A stretch of DNA of 39,160 nt from an uncultured Muribaculaceae bacterium. GTDB taxonomy: Bacteria > Bacteroidota > Bacteroidia > Bacteroidales > Muribaculaceae. Positions 32,801 to 39,160 of this stretch are shown here, one piece after another. The notes under the pieces are model-generated. The model had not been told where the DNA came from, ran no database searches, and worked only from the letters and a program-made list of their open reading frames with translations. Numbering within the stretch: the first letter of the stretch is position 1; each line of letters starts with the position of its first letter. Both the position numbers and the translations under genes were made by a program. Location: NCBI GenBank assembly GCA_910587545.1, contig CAJUMI010000017.1, forward strand, positions 1-39,160, in the 5' to 3' direction.

Positions 32801-33844
32801 TTACATTATGCCGCGTTCGCGCAGGGCAAGCTGCCATTTCCAGGCCGAGCGTAGAGTATCGGCGAGGGGCGTGTCGGCTTTCCAGCCGAGCACTTTGTTG
32901 GCGCGGCTCGGATTGGCCCATACCTTCTCGATGTCGCCTTCGCGGCGTGCGGCGATACGGTGTGGGACCTTGACACTTGTCGCGGCCTCGAACTCGTCGA
33001 TGAGCTGAAGGACTGACACGCCGTTGCCTGTGCCGAGGTTGAAAATTTCCACAGGGGCGTCGGTGCGGCCGTCGACAAGGCGCTTGACGGCGATCACGTG
33101 GGCCTTGGCGAGGTCGACCACGTCGATATAGTCGCGGATGCATGATCCGTCGGGAGTGTTGTAGTCATTGCCGAAGACGCTGAGTTCCTTGCGGATTCCG
33201 ATGGCTGTCTGGGTGAGATATGGGATCAGGTTCTGAGGCACTCCGTTGGGCAGCTCGCCGATCAGAGCCGATGGATGGGAGCCGACGGGATTGAAGTAAC
33301 GCAGGATTATGCTCCGGTAAGGCGCGCCCGAGGCGATGTCGTCGGTGATGATCTCCTCGCAGATCTGCTTTGTGTTGCCGTAGGGCGATGTCGCAGGTTT
33401 GATGGGTGAGTTCTCGGTGACCGGGTTTGTGTCAGGCTCTCCGTAGACGGTGCATGACGACGAGAATACGAAGCCTTTGACGTTGTGGCGCTTCGACAAC
33501 TCGAGCAGGTTGATGAGCGTGTTGAGGTTGTTGCGGTAATAGAGAAGCGGCTTCTGGACGGATTCGCCGACGGCTTTCGACGCGGCGAAGTTGATAATGC
33601 CCGCGATGTCGGGATAATCGGCAAATAGTTTTTCAAGCGCTCCGAGGTCAGTGCAGTCGGCCTCGACAAAGTCGGGGCGGCGTCCTGCGATAGCTTCGAT
33701 GCCGTCGAGCACATTGCGGTTGCTGTTGCTCAGATTGTCGATTATCACTACGTCGAAGCCTGCGGCGAGGAGTTCGACCGTTGTGTGCGATCCGATATAT
33801 CCGGTTCCTCCGGTTACGAGTATTCTCTGTTTTCCTGTTGCCAT
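32801..33844 (-). CDS. galE: UDP-glucose 4-epimerase
   Basis: This 347-residue NAD-dependent extended short-chain dehydrogenase interconverts UDP-glucose and UDP-galactose for glycan synthesis. It has the Rossmann motif GGTGYIGSHTTVELLAAG, the DNLSNSN segment that follows in GalE, catalytic Ser/Thr region SSSCTVYGEP and the YxxxK motif in SPYGNTKQICEEI. Near the C-terminus, IFNLGTGNGVSVLQLIDEFE is also GalE-like. It opens the long minus-strand unit behind a good promoter. Confidence 0.95.
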   Translation of the reverse strand: MATGKQRILVTGGTGYIGSHTTVELLAAGFDVVIIDNLSNSNRNVLDGIEAIAGRRPDFVEADCTDLGALEKLFADYPDIAGIINFAASKAVGESVQKPLLYYRNNLNTLINLLELSKRHNVKGFVFSSSCTVYGEPDTNPVTENSPIKPATSPYGNTKQICEEIITDDIASGAPYRSIILRYFNPVGSHPSALIGELPNGVPQNLIPYLTQTAIGIRKELSVFGNDYNTPDGSCIRDYIDVVDLAKAHVIAVKRLVDGRTDAPVEIFNLGTGNGVSVLQLIDEFEAATSVKVPHRIAARREGDIEKVWANPSRANKVLGWKADTPLADTLRSAWKWQLALRERGIM

Positions 33845-33895
33845 GATCTTTTTATCTTGTCTGATGGTGGGTATGCTATATTCTTAAATATAAGG

Positions 33896-33927
33896 CAAAA
33901 TTAATCAAATAGTTTAAAGTGGACAAA
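33896..33927 (-). promoter_or_regulatory. Bacteroidetes-type promoter for the galE unit
   Basis: On the minus strand, TTTG (33927-33924) and TAATTTTG (33903-33896) are separated by 20 bases, with the galE ATG 51 bases downstream. Confidence 0.75.
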
Positions 33928-34002
33928 TATTACACGCCCGGCGTGTATGGTGCCCATGGTTCGTGCGACAAGGTTATAATAAGGAAAAAATCCACAGGTT
34001 TG

Positions 34003-34093
34003 TAGGGACGCGATGCATCGCGTTCACATTTGTCAGGGCGTAAGTTATTATTATTCAATAATCTGCGCGGACGCGATGTGTCGCGTCCCTACT
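34003..34093. repeat. REP/MITE-like element with GTAGGGACGCGA terminal inverted repeats
   Basis: The 91-bp element starts GTAGGGACGCGA (34003-34014) and ends TCGCGTCCCTAC (34082-34093), perfect inverted repeats. Near each end is a palindrome: ACGCGATGCATCGCGT (34009-34024) and GGACGCGA-TGTG-TCGCGTCC (34070-34089). The middle carries TTATTATTATTCAATAA. Sequences of the type GTAGGGACGCGAT are, as I recall, dispersed in many bacterial genomes, including Bacteroidetes. A related hairpin lies at 34640-34666. Confidence 0.75.
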
Positions 34094-34221
34094 GTCTCGC
34101 GGTCGTCTTTACGGAGGTACCGGTTTGGTGGCTTAAAATTTCATTTTTATGCTATTTCCATATTTTGATTGCCTAAATGATGCTTGATTTTATTTTGTTT
34201 TGAAAAAATGTACGAATATTT

Positions 34222-34252
34222 GTTGAAAAATAAAAATATTGCACTATATTTG
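34222..34252 (+). promoter_or_regulatory. Bacteroidetes-type promoter for the GLPGLI locus
   Basis: GTTG (34222-34225) and TATATTTG (34245-34252) are 19 bases apart; an overlapping TTTG at 34219-34222 gives a 22-base spacer. The first ATG is at 34360, so the leader is about 100 bases. Confidence 0.68.
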
Positions 34253-34359
34253 CGGATGTAAGATGCCATGAGCTTTTTATCAGATGTATTCGTTGGTGCC
34301 CAAAATGAAAAAATCTTCGCGCGAGGAAATTATATTATTAATTCTAAACACTTAAAATC

Positions 34360-34614
34360 ATGAAAAAGAAATTTTTATTTTAGCAGTTTTGTTAGCAGCG
34401 ACTTCTGTATCCGCTCTTGCTGTAAAGGTAGTAACTACGTGCGGTGATGTGGTCTATACCATAGATGAAAAAAAATTACTATGCTTCGGGAGCCGGAGTG
34501 GACGGATCTTATCTTGATTATTTGTGCCTGATCAACTATGATCATTGTGGCGTGTATGAAAAGCCCCAGACCTTTATCACTGAGGAAGGAACTGTAAACA
34601 AGGGTGAGAACTAA
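34360..34614 (+). pseudogene. Small exported protein split by two compensating frameshifts
   Basis: ATG 34360 reads seven codons and then meets TAG. Adding one T in the T runs at 34372-34380 and removing one A from the A8 run at 34468-34475 restores one 84-residue frame ending at TAA 34612-34614. That protein has a clear signal peptide (MKKKFLFLAVLLAATSVSA) and a short mature part with TTCGDVVYTIDEKNYYA and LCLINYDHCGVYEKPQTF. I know no family. It stands behind its own promoter, ahead of the GLPGLI genes. Two homopolymer changes that exactly restore a signal peptide and reading frame argue for a real gene, and possibly for assembly errors rather than decay. Confidence 0.6.
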
Positions 34615-34639
34615 ACTATAGTCTTAACCTTAGAATTAT

Positions 34640-34666
34640 TGTAGGGGCGTCTTGTACGCTCCTACA
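34640..34666. repeat. REP-like hairpin related to the 34003-34093 element
   Basis: TGTAGGGGCG (34640-34649) and CGCTCCTACA (34657-34666) form a 10-bp stem with one G:T-type mismatch around a 7-nt loop. The stem begins with TGTAGGG like the larger element 600 bases upstream. It lies between the small exported gene and the first GLPGLI gene. Confidence 0.6.
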
Positions 34667-34689
34667 TACAACATTAAACCGTTCAATAT

Positions 34690-35530
34690 ATGAAAAGGAT
34701 TATATTAATTGCGATATATCCGGCGTTATGTCTGATAAGTTCGGCTCAGGTAAATAATAGTCGTAATTATATAGAGGAAATGCCGGTACTCGAAAAAAGT
34801 ACATTTGAGTGTGTCTATTCCCATATCATGTATGATGCCGATCTTGATCGAGATATTCCGGTGGATGGGATTTTTCAACTGGGACGCGACTATGCCCAAT
34901 ATATGAGATACGGAACATATAAGTGCGATTCGATCATTCAGTCGATGGACAAGAAGGAAAGGGATGCACTTACGTATAATCAGCTTCACAATAATATATA
35001 TACAGCTAATGGCTGGAATGGAAGCGATCGCATACTTTTCGATCTTAAGAATCAGGTGCTCAACCGAATGATCTATGCCGAGTCGATGTATCGCTACGTG
35101 GAGCCTATGCCGGTTCAGGATTGGGAGTTTTTGCCCGGCGAGGTATAAGTGCCGTAAGGCGCGGTGCACGTTCAGAGGCCGTGAATGGACGGCGTGGTAT
35201 TGCCCGGAGATAAAGATCCCTTACGGTCCGTGGAAGCTCCGGGGACTGCCCGGTATGATCCTTTCGGCGTCAGACAGCACCGGCGCGCATAGCTTTACGG
35301 CTATCGGCCTGCGCACCAACCCGTCGAATATCTATTATGACAAGCGTTATGAGTTAGTAAGGAAGGTGTCACGAGCGGAATGCTATAAGTTGTTGAAGGA
35401 GTTTAGCTTCGGATTTAGTAAAGAATCATGGAAGAGGTATAACGAGGATCCGGTCAACAATCATCGTCCGGCCGTGAAACATATTTTTTATGTTCCTCAC
35501 GAACTGGATTGCGAGGTCGATGTTGAATGA
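34690..35530 (+). pseudogene. GLPGLI-family protein, first tandem copy, broken by a 14-bp deletion
   Basis: This is a close tandem paralogue of the gene at 35557. ATG 34690 opens a signal peptide (MKRIILIAIYPALCLISSAQ) and reads to a stop at 35148. The rest of the family domain continues in another frame to TGA 35530, with CRKARCTFRGREWTAWYCPEI, then WKLRGLPGMILSASDSTG. Compared with the intact copy, 14 bases are missing at about 35142 (GGCGA then two bases then TATAA, against sixteen bases in copy two). Restoring them gives 284 residues, near the 281 of copy two. Unlike the other breaks in this window, this one is not in a homopolymer, so it looks like true decay or a truncated variant. Confidence 0.82.
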
Positions 35531-35556
35531 TTTTTTATTAAAGATTTTCTTTGATT

Positions 35557-36402
35557 ATGAGGATAATAGTGCTTACGGCTATATCGCTGTTGTTTTGTCT
35601 GATAAGCGCAGCTCAGGTGAAAAGCGTGCGGGTGATAGCTCCGGAGTTGCCGGTGCTTGAAAACAGCATGTTTGAGTGTGTCTATTCTCATATCGAATAC
35701 GATGCCGATCTGGATAGAGATAACTGCAAGGATGAGATACTTCAGCTCGGCAGGAATTATGGTTGCTTTATGCCTTATGGAACATATAAAAGTGATTCGG
35801 TTGTTCAGTCAATGGATAAGAATGCCCGTAATGCGCTTACGTTTACCCAACTTAATAATAATGTGCATGTAGTTTATGGCTGGGGAGAGTATGACTGGAT
35901 ACTGTTTGACCTCAAAGGTCAGTCGTTGAGTCATGTCGTGGGTCGATCAGGCGGACGCTATGAAGAGGCGATGCCTGCACAGGAGTTGGAATTCCTGGAA
36001 GGCGAAGCGACTTTCATGGGCTATAAATGCCGTAAGGCCAGGTGCACGTTCAGAGGCCGCGAATGGACGGCGTGGTATTGCCCCGAGATAAAGTTGCCTT
36101 ACGGATCGTGGAAGCTCCGCGGGCTGCCGGGCTTTATTCTTGCGGCGTCAGACAGCACCGGGGCGCAGACTTATACGGCTATCGGTCTGCGCACAAAGCC
36201 GACTCCGATATATATGTCTCGCCGACATGGAGAGGTCAGACTGATGAAGCGTGAGGATTGCGCCCGGGTGGTGAAGGATATCTGCTTTACCGCTTGCAAG
36301 CCTGCATGGGAGCGGTATAACGAGGATTCGGTCGATTTTCCCCGCCCGGCGTTGAAGCATCTCTATTATGTGCCTCATGAATTGGATATGAATCTGGAAT
36401 GA
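35557..36402 (+). CDS. GLPGLI-family exported protein
   Basis: This intact 281-residue protein starts at ATG 35557, 26 bases after copy one (a TTG at 35551 is also in frame). It has a signal peptide (MRIIVLTAISLLFCLISAAQ). The family motif appears as WKLRGLPGFILAASDSTGAQ, preceded by RKARCTFRGREWTAWYCPEIKLPYG, where the conserved WYCPEI and GLPG give the family its name. Function is unknown, but GLPGLI genes of Bacteroidetes commonly precede TonB-receptor-like genes, as here. Its stop overlaps the next start by four bases (ATGA, 36399-36402). Confidence 0.88.
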   Translation: MRIIVLTAISLLFCLISAAQVKSVRVIAPELPVLENSMFECVYSHIEYDADLDRDNCKDEILQLGRNYGCFMPYGTYKSDSVVQSMDKNARNALTFTQLNNNVHVVYGWGEYDWILFDLKGQSLSHVVGRSGGRYEEAMPAQELEFLEGEATFMGYKCRKARCTFRGREWTAWYCPEIKLPYGSWKLRGLPGFILAASDSTGAQTYTAIGLRTKPTPIYMSRRHGEVRLMKREDCARVVKDICFTACKPAWERYNEDSVDFPRPALKHLYYVPHELDMNLE

Positions 36403-39023
36403 TGAGATTGATACTGCTGTCGGCCTTGCTTTGCTGCACGGTGATGTCGCATGCGGCGGCTTATCGGGTGAGGGGACTCGTGCGCGACGAGGAGCGTATG
36501 CCGATGCCGGGTGTGGCTGTCGGCGTAGCTGCCCGGGATGGCAGTCAGCTGGGATGCGGGGTGACAAAGCCTGACGGGACGTTTGCGGTCTCGTTTGACG
36601 CGCCGGGCGACAGCGTGGCTGTCGAGGTGGGGATGCTCGGCTACCGGACTGAGACGCGCGTGATCGGATTGCCGCCCGTCGGTGATCTTAATTTCGACCT
36701 GACCCCCGAGTCGATAACGCTGAGAGAGGTGCATGTGATGGCCAAGCCAATCCGAGCGCAGGGCGACACGCTGATCTACAATGTGGCGTCGTTCAAATCC
36801 GGTGTCGACAACACGATAGAGGATGTCATCAAGCGTATGCCGGGGATCACGGTGCGAGGCAACGGGTCGATAGAGTATATGGGCAAGCCGATAAATGAGT
36901 TCTATATAGAAGGTCTCAATATGCTCCAGGGGCGATATACACTCGCGACACGAAATATTTCGGCCGACGATATCGCCACGGTCGACGTCTATGAGAACCA
37001 TCAGCCCGTCAGGGTGTTGGAAAACGTCGTCTACTCTGACAAGGCCGCGCTCAATCTCACGCTGAAGAAAAAGAGCCTGATGCGCCCGATCGGCCGCGTC
37101 GCCGCAGGGGGCGGCTATGGCGACGGCCGGGGGCTGTGGATCGGGGAGCTGAGCGCACTTATGGCGATGCCCGGATTTCAGCTCATGACCGTCGGCAAGA
37201 CCAACAATGCGGGACTGGCCTACGGCGACGAGATGTCGGAGCATACGCTGGCCGCGCCGTCGATAGGGACGGTGGCCGACGGGGTGTTTGCATGGCAGAT
37301 TGTTGGCGGCGCGCCCCTGCCCCGGCGCAGATATGACTTCAACTGCTCGGAGATAGCGTCGGCCAACGGTATGCTGCGCAAGGGCGAGGATCTGACCGTC
37401 GGGGTGGATGTGTCGTATGACTGCAACCTCAGCGATGTGGCGTCGGGGAGCGAGATCGCCTATTTCCGCGAGGGCGAGGATCCGGTGGTGATAAAAGATG
37501 ATATGTTGATGAGGTCTACAACCCGGCGAGTCAAGGGCGGGGCTGTCGTCACGCTCAATGACAAGTCGGTCTATCTCAAGGACAGGGTGTCGGTCGACGG
37601 CTTGTTCCGCGACAATATAACCGGTGTCAGCGGGACGGATAATCTCAGTCAGGGCTTTGATCTCGACAAGATGAACATATCAAATGTCTTGTCGTTCACG
37701 ATGCGCCGCGGTCAGCGGGTGTGGGGTGTGCAGTCTGTGCTGTCATATGTCAGGACGCCGTCGGGCGGCATATCGGTCACGCGCCCCGACTCAGAGGGGC
37801 CGTATCTGACGCAACATGCCGGCGGCTCGCGATTATATAATAATGAGCGGACCTCGATGTCGTGGCTCATAGGCTCGCATGTCACGGTCGGCGGTGAATT
37901 GATGTTTCGTTACAATCACGAGTCGTTCGAGAGTTCCTGTGTGCCCCTGCAGTCCGACCGTGAGCCCGAGACCGGGTTCAACGACGTGTCGGGCTCGGAC
38001 GCGAGATGCTATGCCAAACCTTATTTTCTGTGGGAAAACCGCACTGTGAGATATTCGGTCGAAGTGCCGATAGTCGTTGCCTCGCTCAGATATTCCTCGC
38101 GCTACAACGACAAGGACTACAATTTCGCTGAAATCTACCCCGAGGTAAATACAAGCCTCAACTGCAGGTTCGGCCATTTTATAAAGATGTCGGCCACCGG
38201 CTCATACCGGCGCTCGACGGGCGGGCTCCGCGATTTTATCACCACACCGCTTTATACGAGCTACCGCTCGCTCAGCATGCTCGGCAACGGACGTCTGGGA
38301 CGCTCGGATTCCTATTCGGCCGACGTCGGGGTGTACTTCCGAGATGCTTTGAAGGCGCTGTTTGCTTCGCTGAATGCCAAGTATGGGCACGGCCGTAACA
38401 ACTCGACTTCGATATCCGATGTCTCCGACGACCTGACGGCTTCGGCCTTCTCTGATGCGCCGAGCGACCATTCGTCGGTGTCGGTGTCATCGGAGGTGTC
38501 GAAGCGGGCGTCGTCGATAGGCACGACATTCAGGCTGCTGGCGTCGTGGAACCGCTCTGACTATTCGTGTGTCCGCAACGACGTCGATCTGAGCTCGGTG
38601 ACGAATTCGTGGATGTTAGGGGGCTCTGTCAACGGATCGTGGCTCCATGACAGGCTTGTCGCCTCAGTGTCTTGCAATTACACGCGATCGGAGCTGTCGG
38701 TGGGTTCAGACGGGGCATCGTCTGCGATAGACGCTGTCGCATTGGCGTCGCGGCTATCGGTGTTCTCTCATGAATCGGTGGAGTTGTTTTTCCGCTTTGA
38801 CTGGCAATATAGCGGTAGCTCGAGTCGTGCGTCTGTAAATCAGTATTTTGCTGATGCCGGAGCCCGATACAAGGTGAAAAGTTGGGAGTTCGAGCTTCAG
38901 TTCAATAATCTTTCGGGACAGAAAACCTATGTCAATCGCGTCTTCGACGGCTTAGACTATATGGTATATAGCTACCGTCTGAGGCCGTTTGAGGTCTTGG
39001 CTGTGATGAGGATGACTTTTTGA
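36399..39023 (+). CDS. TonB-dependent-receptor-like outer membrane protein with carboxypeptidase-regulatory domain
   Basis: The 874-residue protein has a signal peptide (MMRLILLSALLCCTVMSHAAA). A carboxypeptidase-regulatory-like beta-sandwich follows (about 25-110; RGLVRDEERMPMPGVAVGV, then GMLGYRTETRVIGL). Next is a plug-like domain (about 115-225; GDTLIYNVASFKSGVDNTIEDVIKRMPGI, GKPINEFYIEGLNM). The remainder is beta-barrel strands ending in the outer-membrane signature VMRMTF with terminal Phe. No clear TonB box was seen, so it may be a receptor or an outer membrane barrel of other role. It is translationally coupled to the GLPGLI gene, suggesting joint function. The ligand is unknown. Confidence 0.85.
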   Translation: MMRLILLSALLCCTVMSHAAAYRVRGLVRDEERMPMPGVAVGVAARDGSQLGCGVTKPDGTFAVSFDAPGDSVAVEVGMLGYRTETRVIGLPPVGDLNFDLTPESITLREVHVMAKPIRAQGDTLIYNVASFKSGVDNTIEDVIKRMPGITVRGNGSIEYMGKPINEFYIEGLNMLQGRYTLATRNISADDIATVDVYENHQPVRVLENVVYSDKAALNLTLKKKSLMRPIGRVAAGGGYGDGRGLWIGELSALMAMPGFQLMTVGKTNNAGLAYGDEMSEHTLAAPSIGTVADGVFAWQIVGGAPLPRRRYDFNCSEIASANGMLRKGEDLTVGVDVSYDCNLSDVASGSEIAYFREGEDPVVIKDDMLMRSTTRRVKGGAVVTLNDKSVYLKDRVSVDGLFRDNITGVSGTDNLSQGFDLDKMNISNVLSFTMRRGQRVWGVQSVLSYVRTPSGGISVTRPDSEGPYLTQHAGGSRLYNNERTSMSWLIGSHVTVGGELMFRYNHESFESSCVPLQSDREPETGFNDVSGSDARCYAKPYFLWENRTVRYSVEVPIVVASLRYSSRYNDKDYNFAEIYPEVNTSLNCRFGHFIKMSATGSYRRSTGGLRDFITTPLYTSYRSLSMLGNGRLGRSDSYSADVGVYFRDALKALFASLNAKYGHGRNNSTSISDVSDDLTASAFSDAPSDHSSVSVSSEVSKRASSIGTTFRLLASWNRSDYSCVRNDVDLSSVTNSWMLGGSVNGSWLHDRLVASVSCNYTRSELSVGSDGASSAIDAVALASRLSVFSHESVELFFRFDWQYSGSSSRASVNQYFADAGARYKVKSWEFELQFNNLSGQKTYVNRVFDGLDYMVYSYRLRPFEVLAVMRMTF

Positions 39024-39160
39024 AGAAAAAATATCGAAATTTTTATCAGGCGCTAAGTCGCTCGCAATTAAGAATGTATTTGTAAGGTGCGACCGAAAAC
39101 ATGTCAAAAAATATGTTTTATAACATAAAAACATTGGAAAAAGTTTGGTGGGAAAAGAAA
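39024..39160. other. Terminal intergenic sequence, no gene seen
   Basis: The last 137 bases are AT-rich. They contain an imperfect palindrome around 39112-39134 (ATGTTTTAT ... ATAAAAACAT). I see no complete gene, terminator or convincing promoter. Confidence 0.5.

Larger units (their letters stand above)
33845..34359. other. Divergent intergenic region with two promoters and a palindromic element
   Basis: This 515-bp gap between galE (-) and the small exported gene (+) contains the galE promoter, the inverted-repeat element at 34003-34093 and the plus-strand promoter at 34222-34252. The rest is AT-rich and I see no further gene. Confidence 0.7.

Overview
The window reads as chromosome of a gut Bacteroidales bacterium, most likely from or near the Muribaculaceae. 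The signs are repeated Bacteroidetes-type promoters (TTTG, a 19-21 bp spacer, then TAnnTTTG), lipoproteins with short SPaseII signals, T9SS-like C-terminal tails, GLPGLI, DUF5106, DUF1573 and DUF3332 proteins, and the absence of Shine-Dalgarno sites. I saw no rRNA, tRNA, CRISPR array, integrase or transposase. The family-level placement is an inference.

Layout. 0.2-2.7 kb (-): a sugar isomerase/epimerase lipoprotein and a Gfo/Idh/MocA oxidoreductase, closed by a terminator. 2.8-3.7 kb (+): a DUF5106/thioredoxin-like exported protein that abuts a convergent HEAT-like protein of unknown function. That gene lies behind a large GLUG-repeat surface protein (3.7-7.7 kb, -). 7.9-14.3 kb (+): a visibly AT-rich block with an O-antigen-ligase/TPR membrane protein (frameshifted), a DUF1573 lipoprotein, a MauE/DoxX-like membrane protein, a lipoprotein ending in an eight-cysteine fulvocin C-like module, a small membrane protein and a transglutaminase-like/discoidin lipoprotein. 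14.3-20.0 kb (-): a tightly packed set of an NapH/NapG-like polyferredoxin, thyA, folA and a FecCD/BtuFCD-type uptake transporter, with ATGA overlaps at thyA/folA and folA/binding protein. 20.2-23.3 kb (-): two secreted surface proteins with T9SS-like tails, the first split by a frameshift. 23.4-23.9 kb: a gene-free, palindrome-rich segment with 19-bp terminal inverted repeats. 24.0-25.3 kb (-): metK with a long leader holding a possible 45-codon upstream ORF. 25.6-33.8 kb (-): galE, a coiled-coil membrane protein, an MgtC-like protein, a CPA2 antiporter, purM, an MltF-like lytic transglycosylase and a DUF3332 lipoprotein, probably one transcription unit. 33.9-39.0 kb (+): a REP/MITE-like palindrome, a frameshifted small exported protein, two tandem GLPGLI genes (the first broken by a 14-bp deletion) and a TonB-receptor-like barrel protein.

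Functionally the window mixes housekeeping (thymidylate/folate, SAM, purine, UDP-galactose) with envelope biology. The best candidate for an undescribed system is the AT-rich cassette at 7.9-11.8 kb. There a Cys-rich, bacteriocin-like C-terminal module sits with a MauE-like redox membrane protein, a DUF1573 lipoprotein and an O-antigen-ligase-like polytopic protein. Four loci show single-base frameshifts in or next to homopolymers, so some gene breaks may be assembly errors rather than biology.
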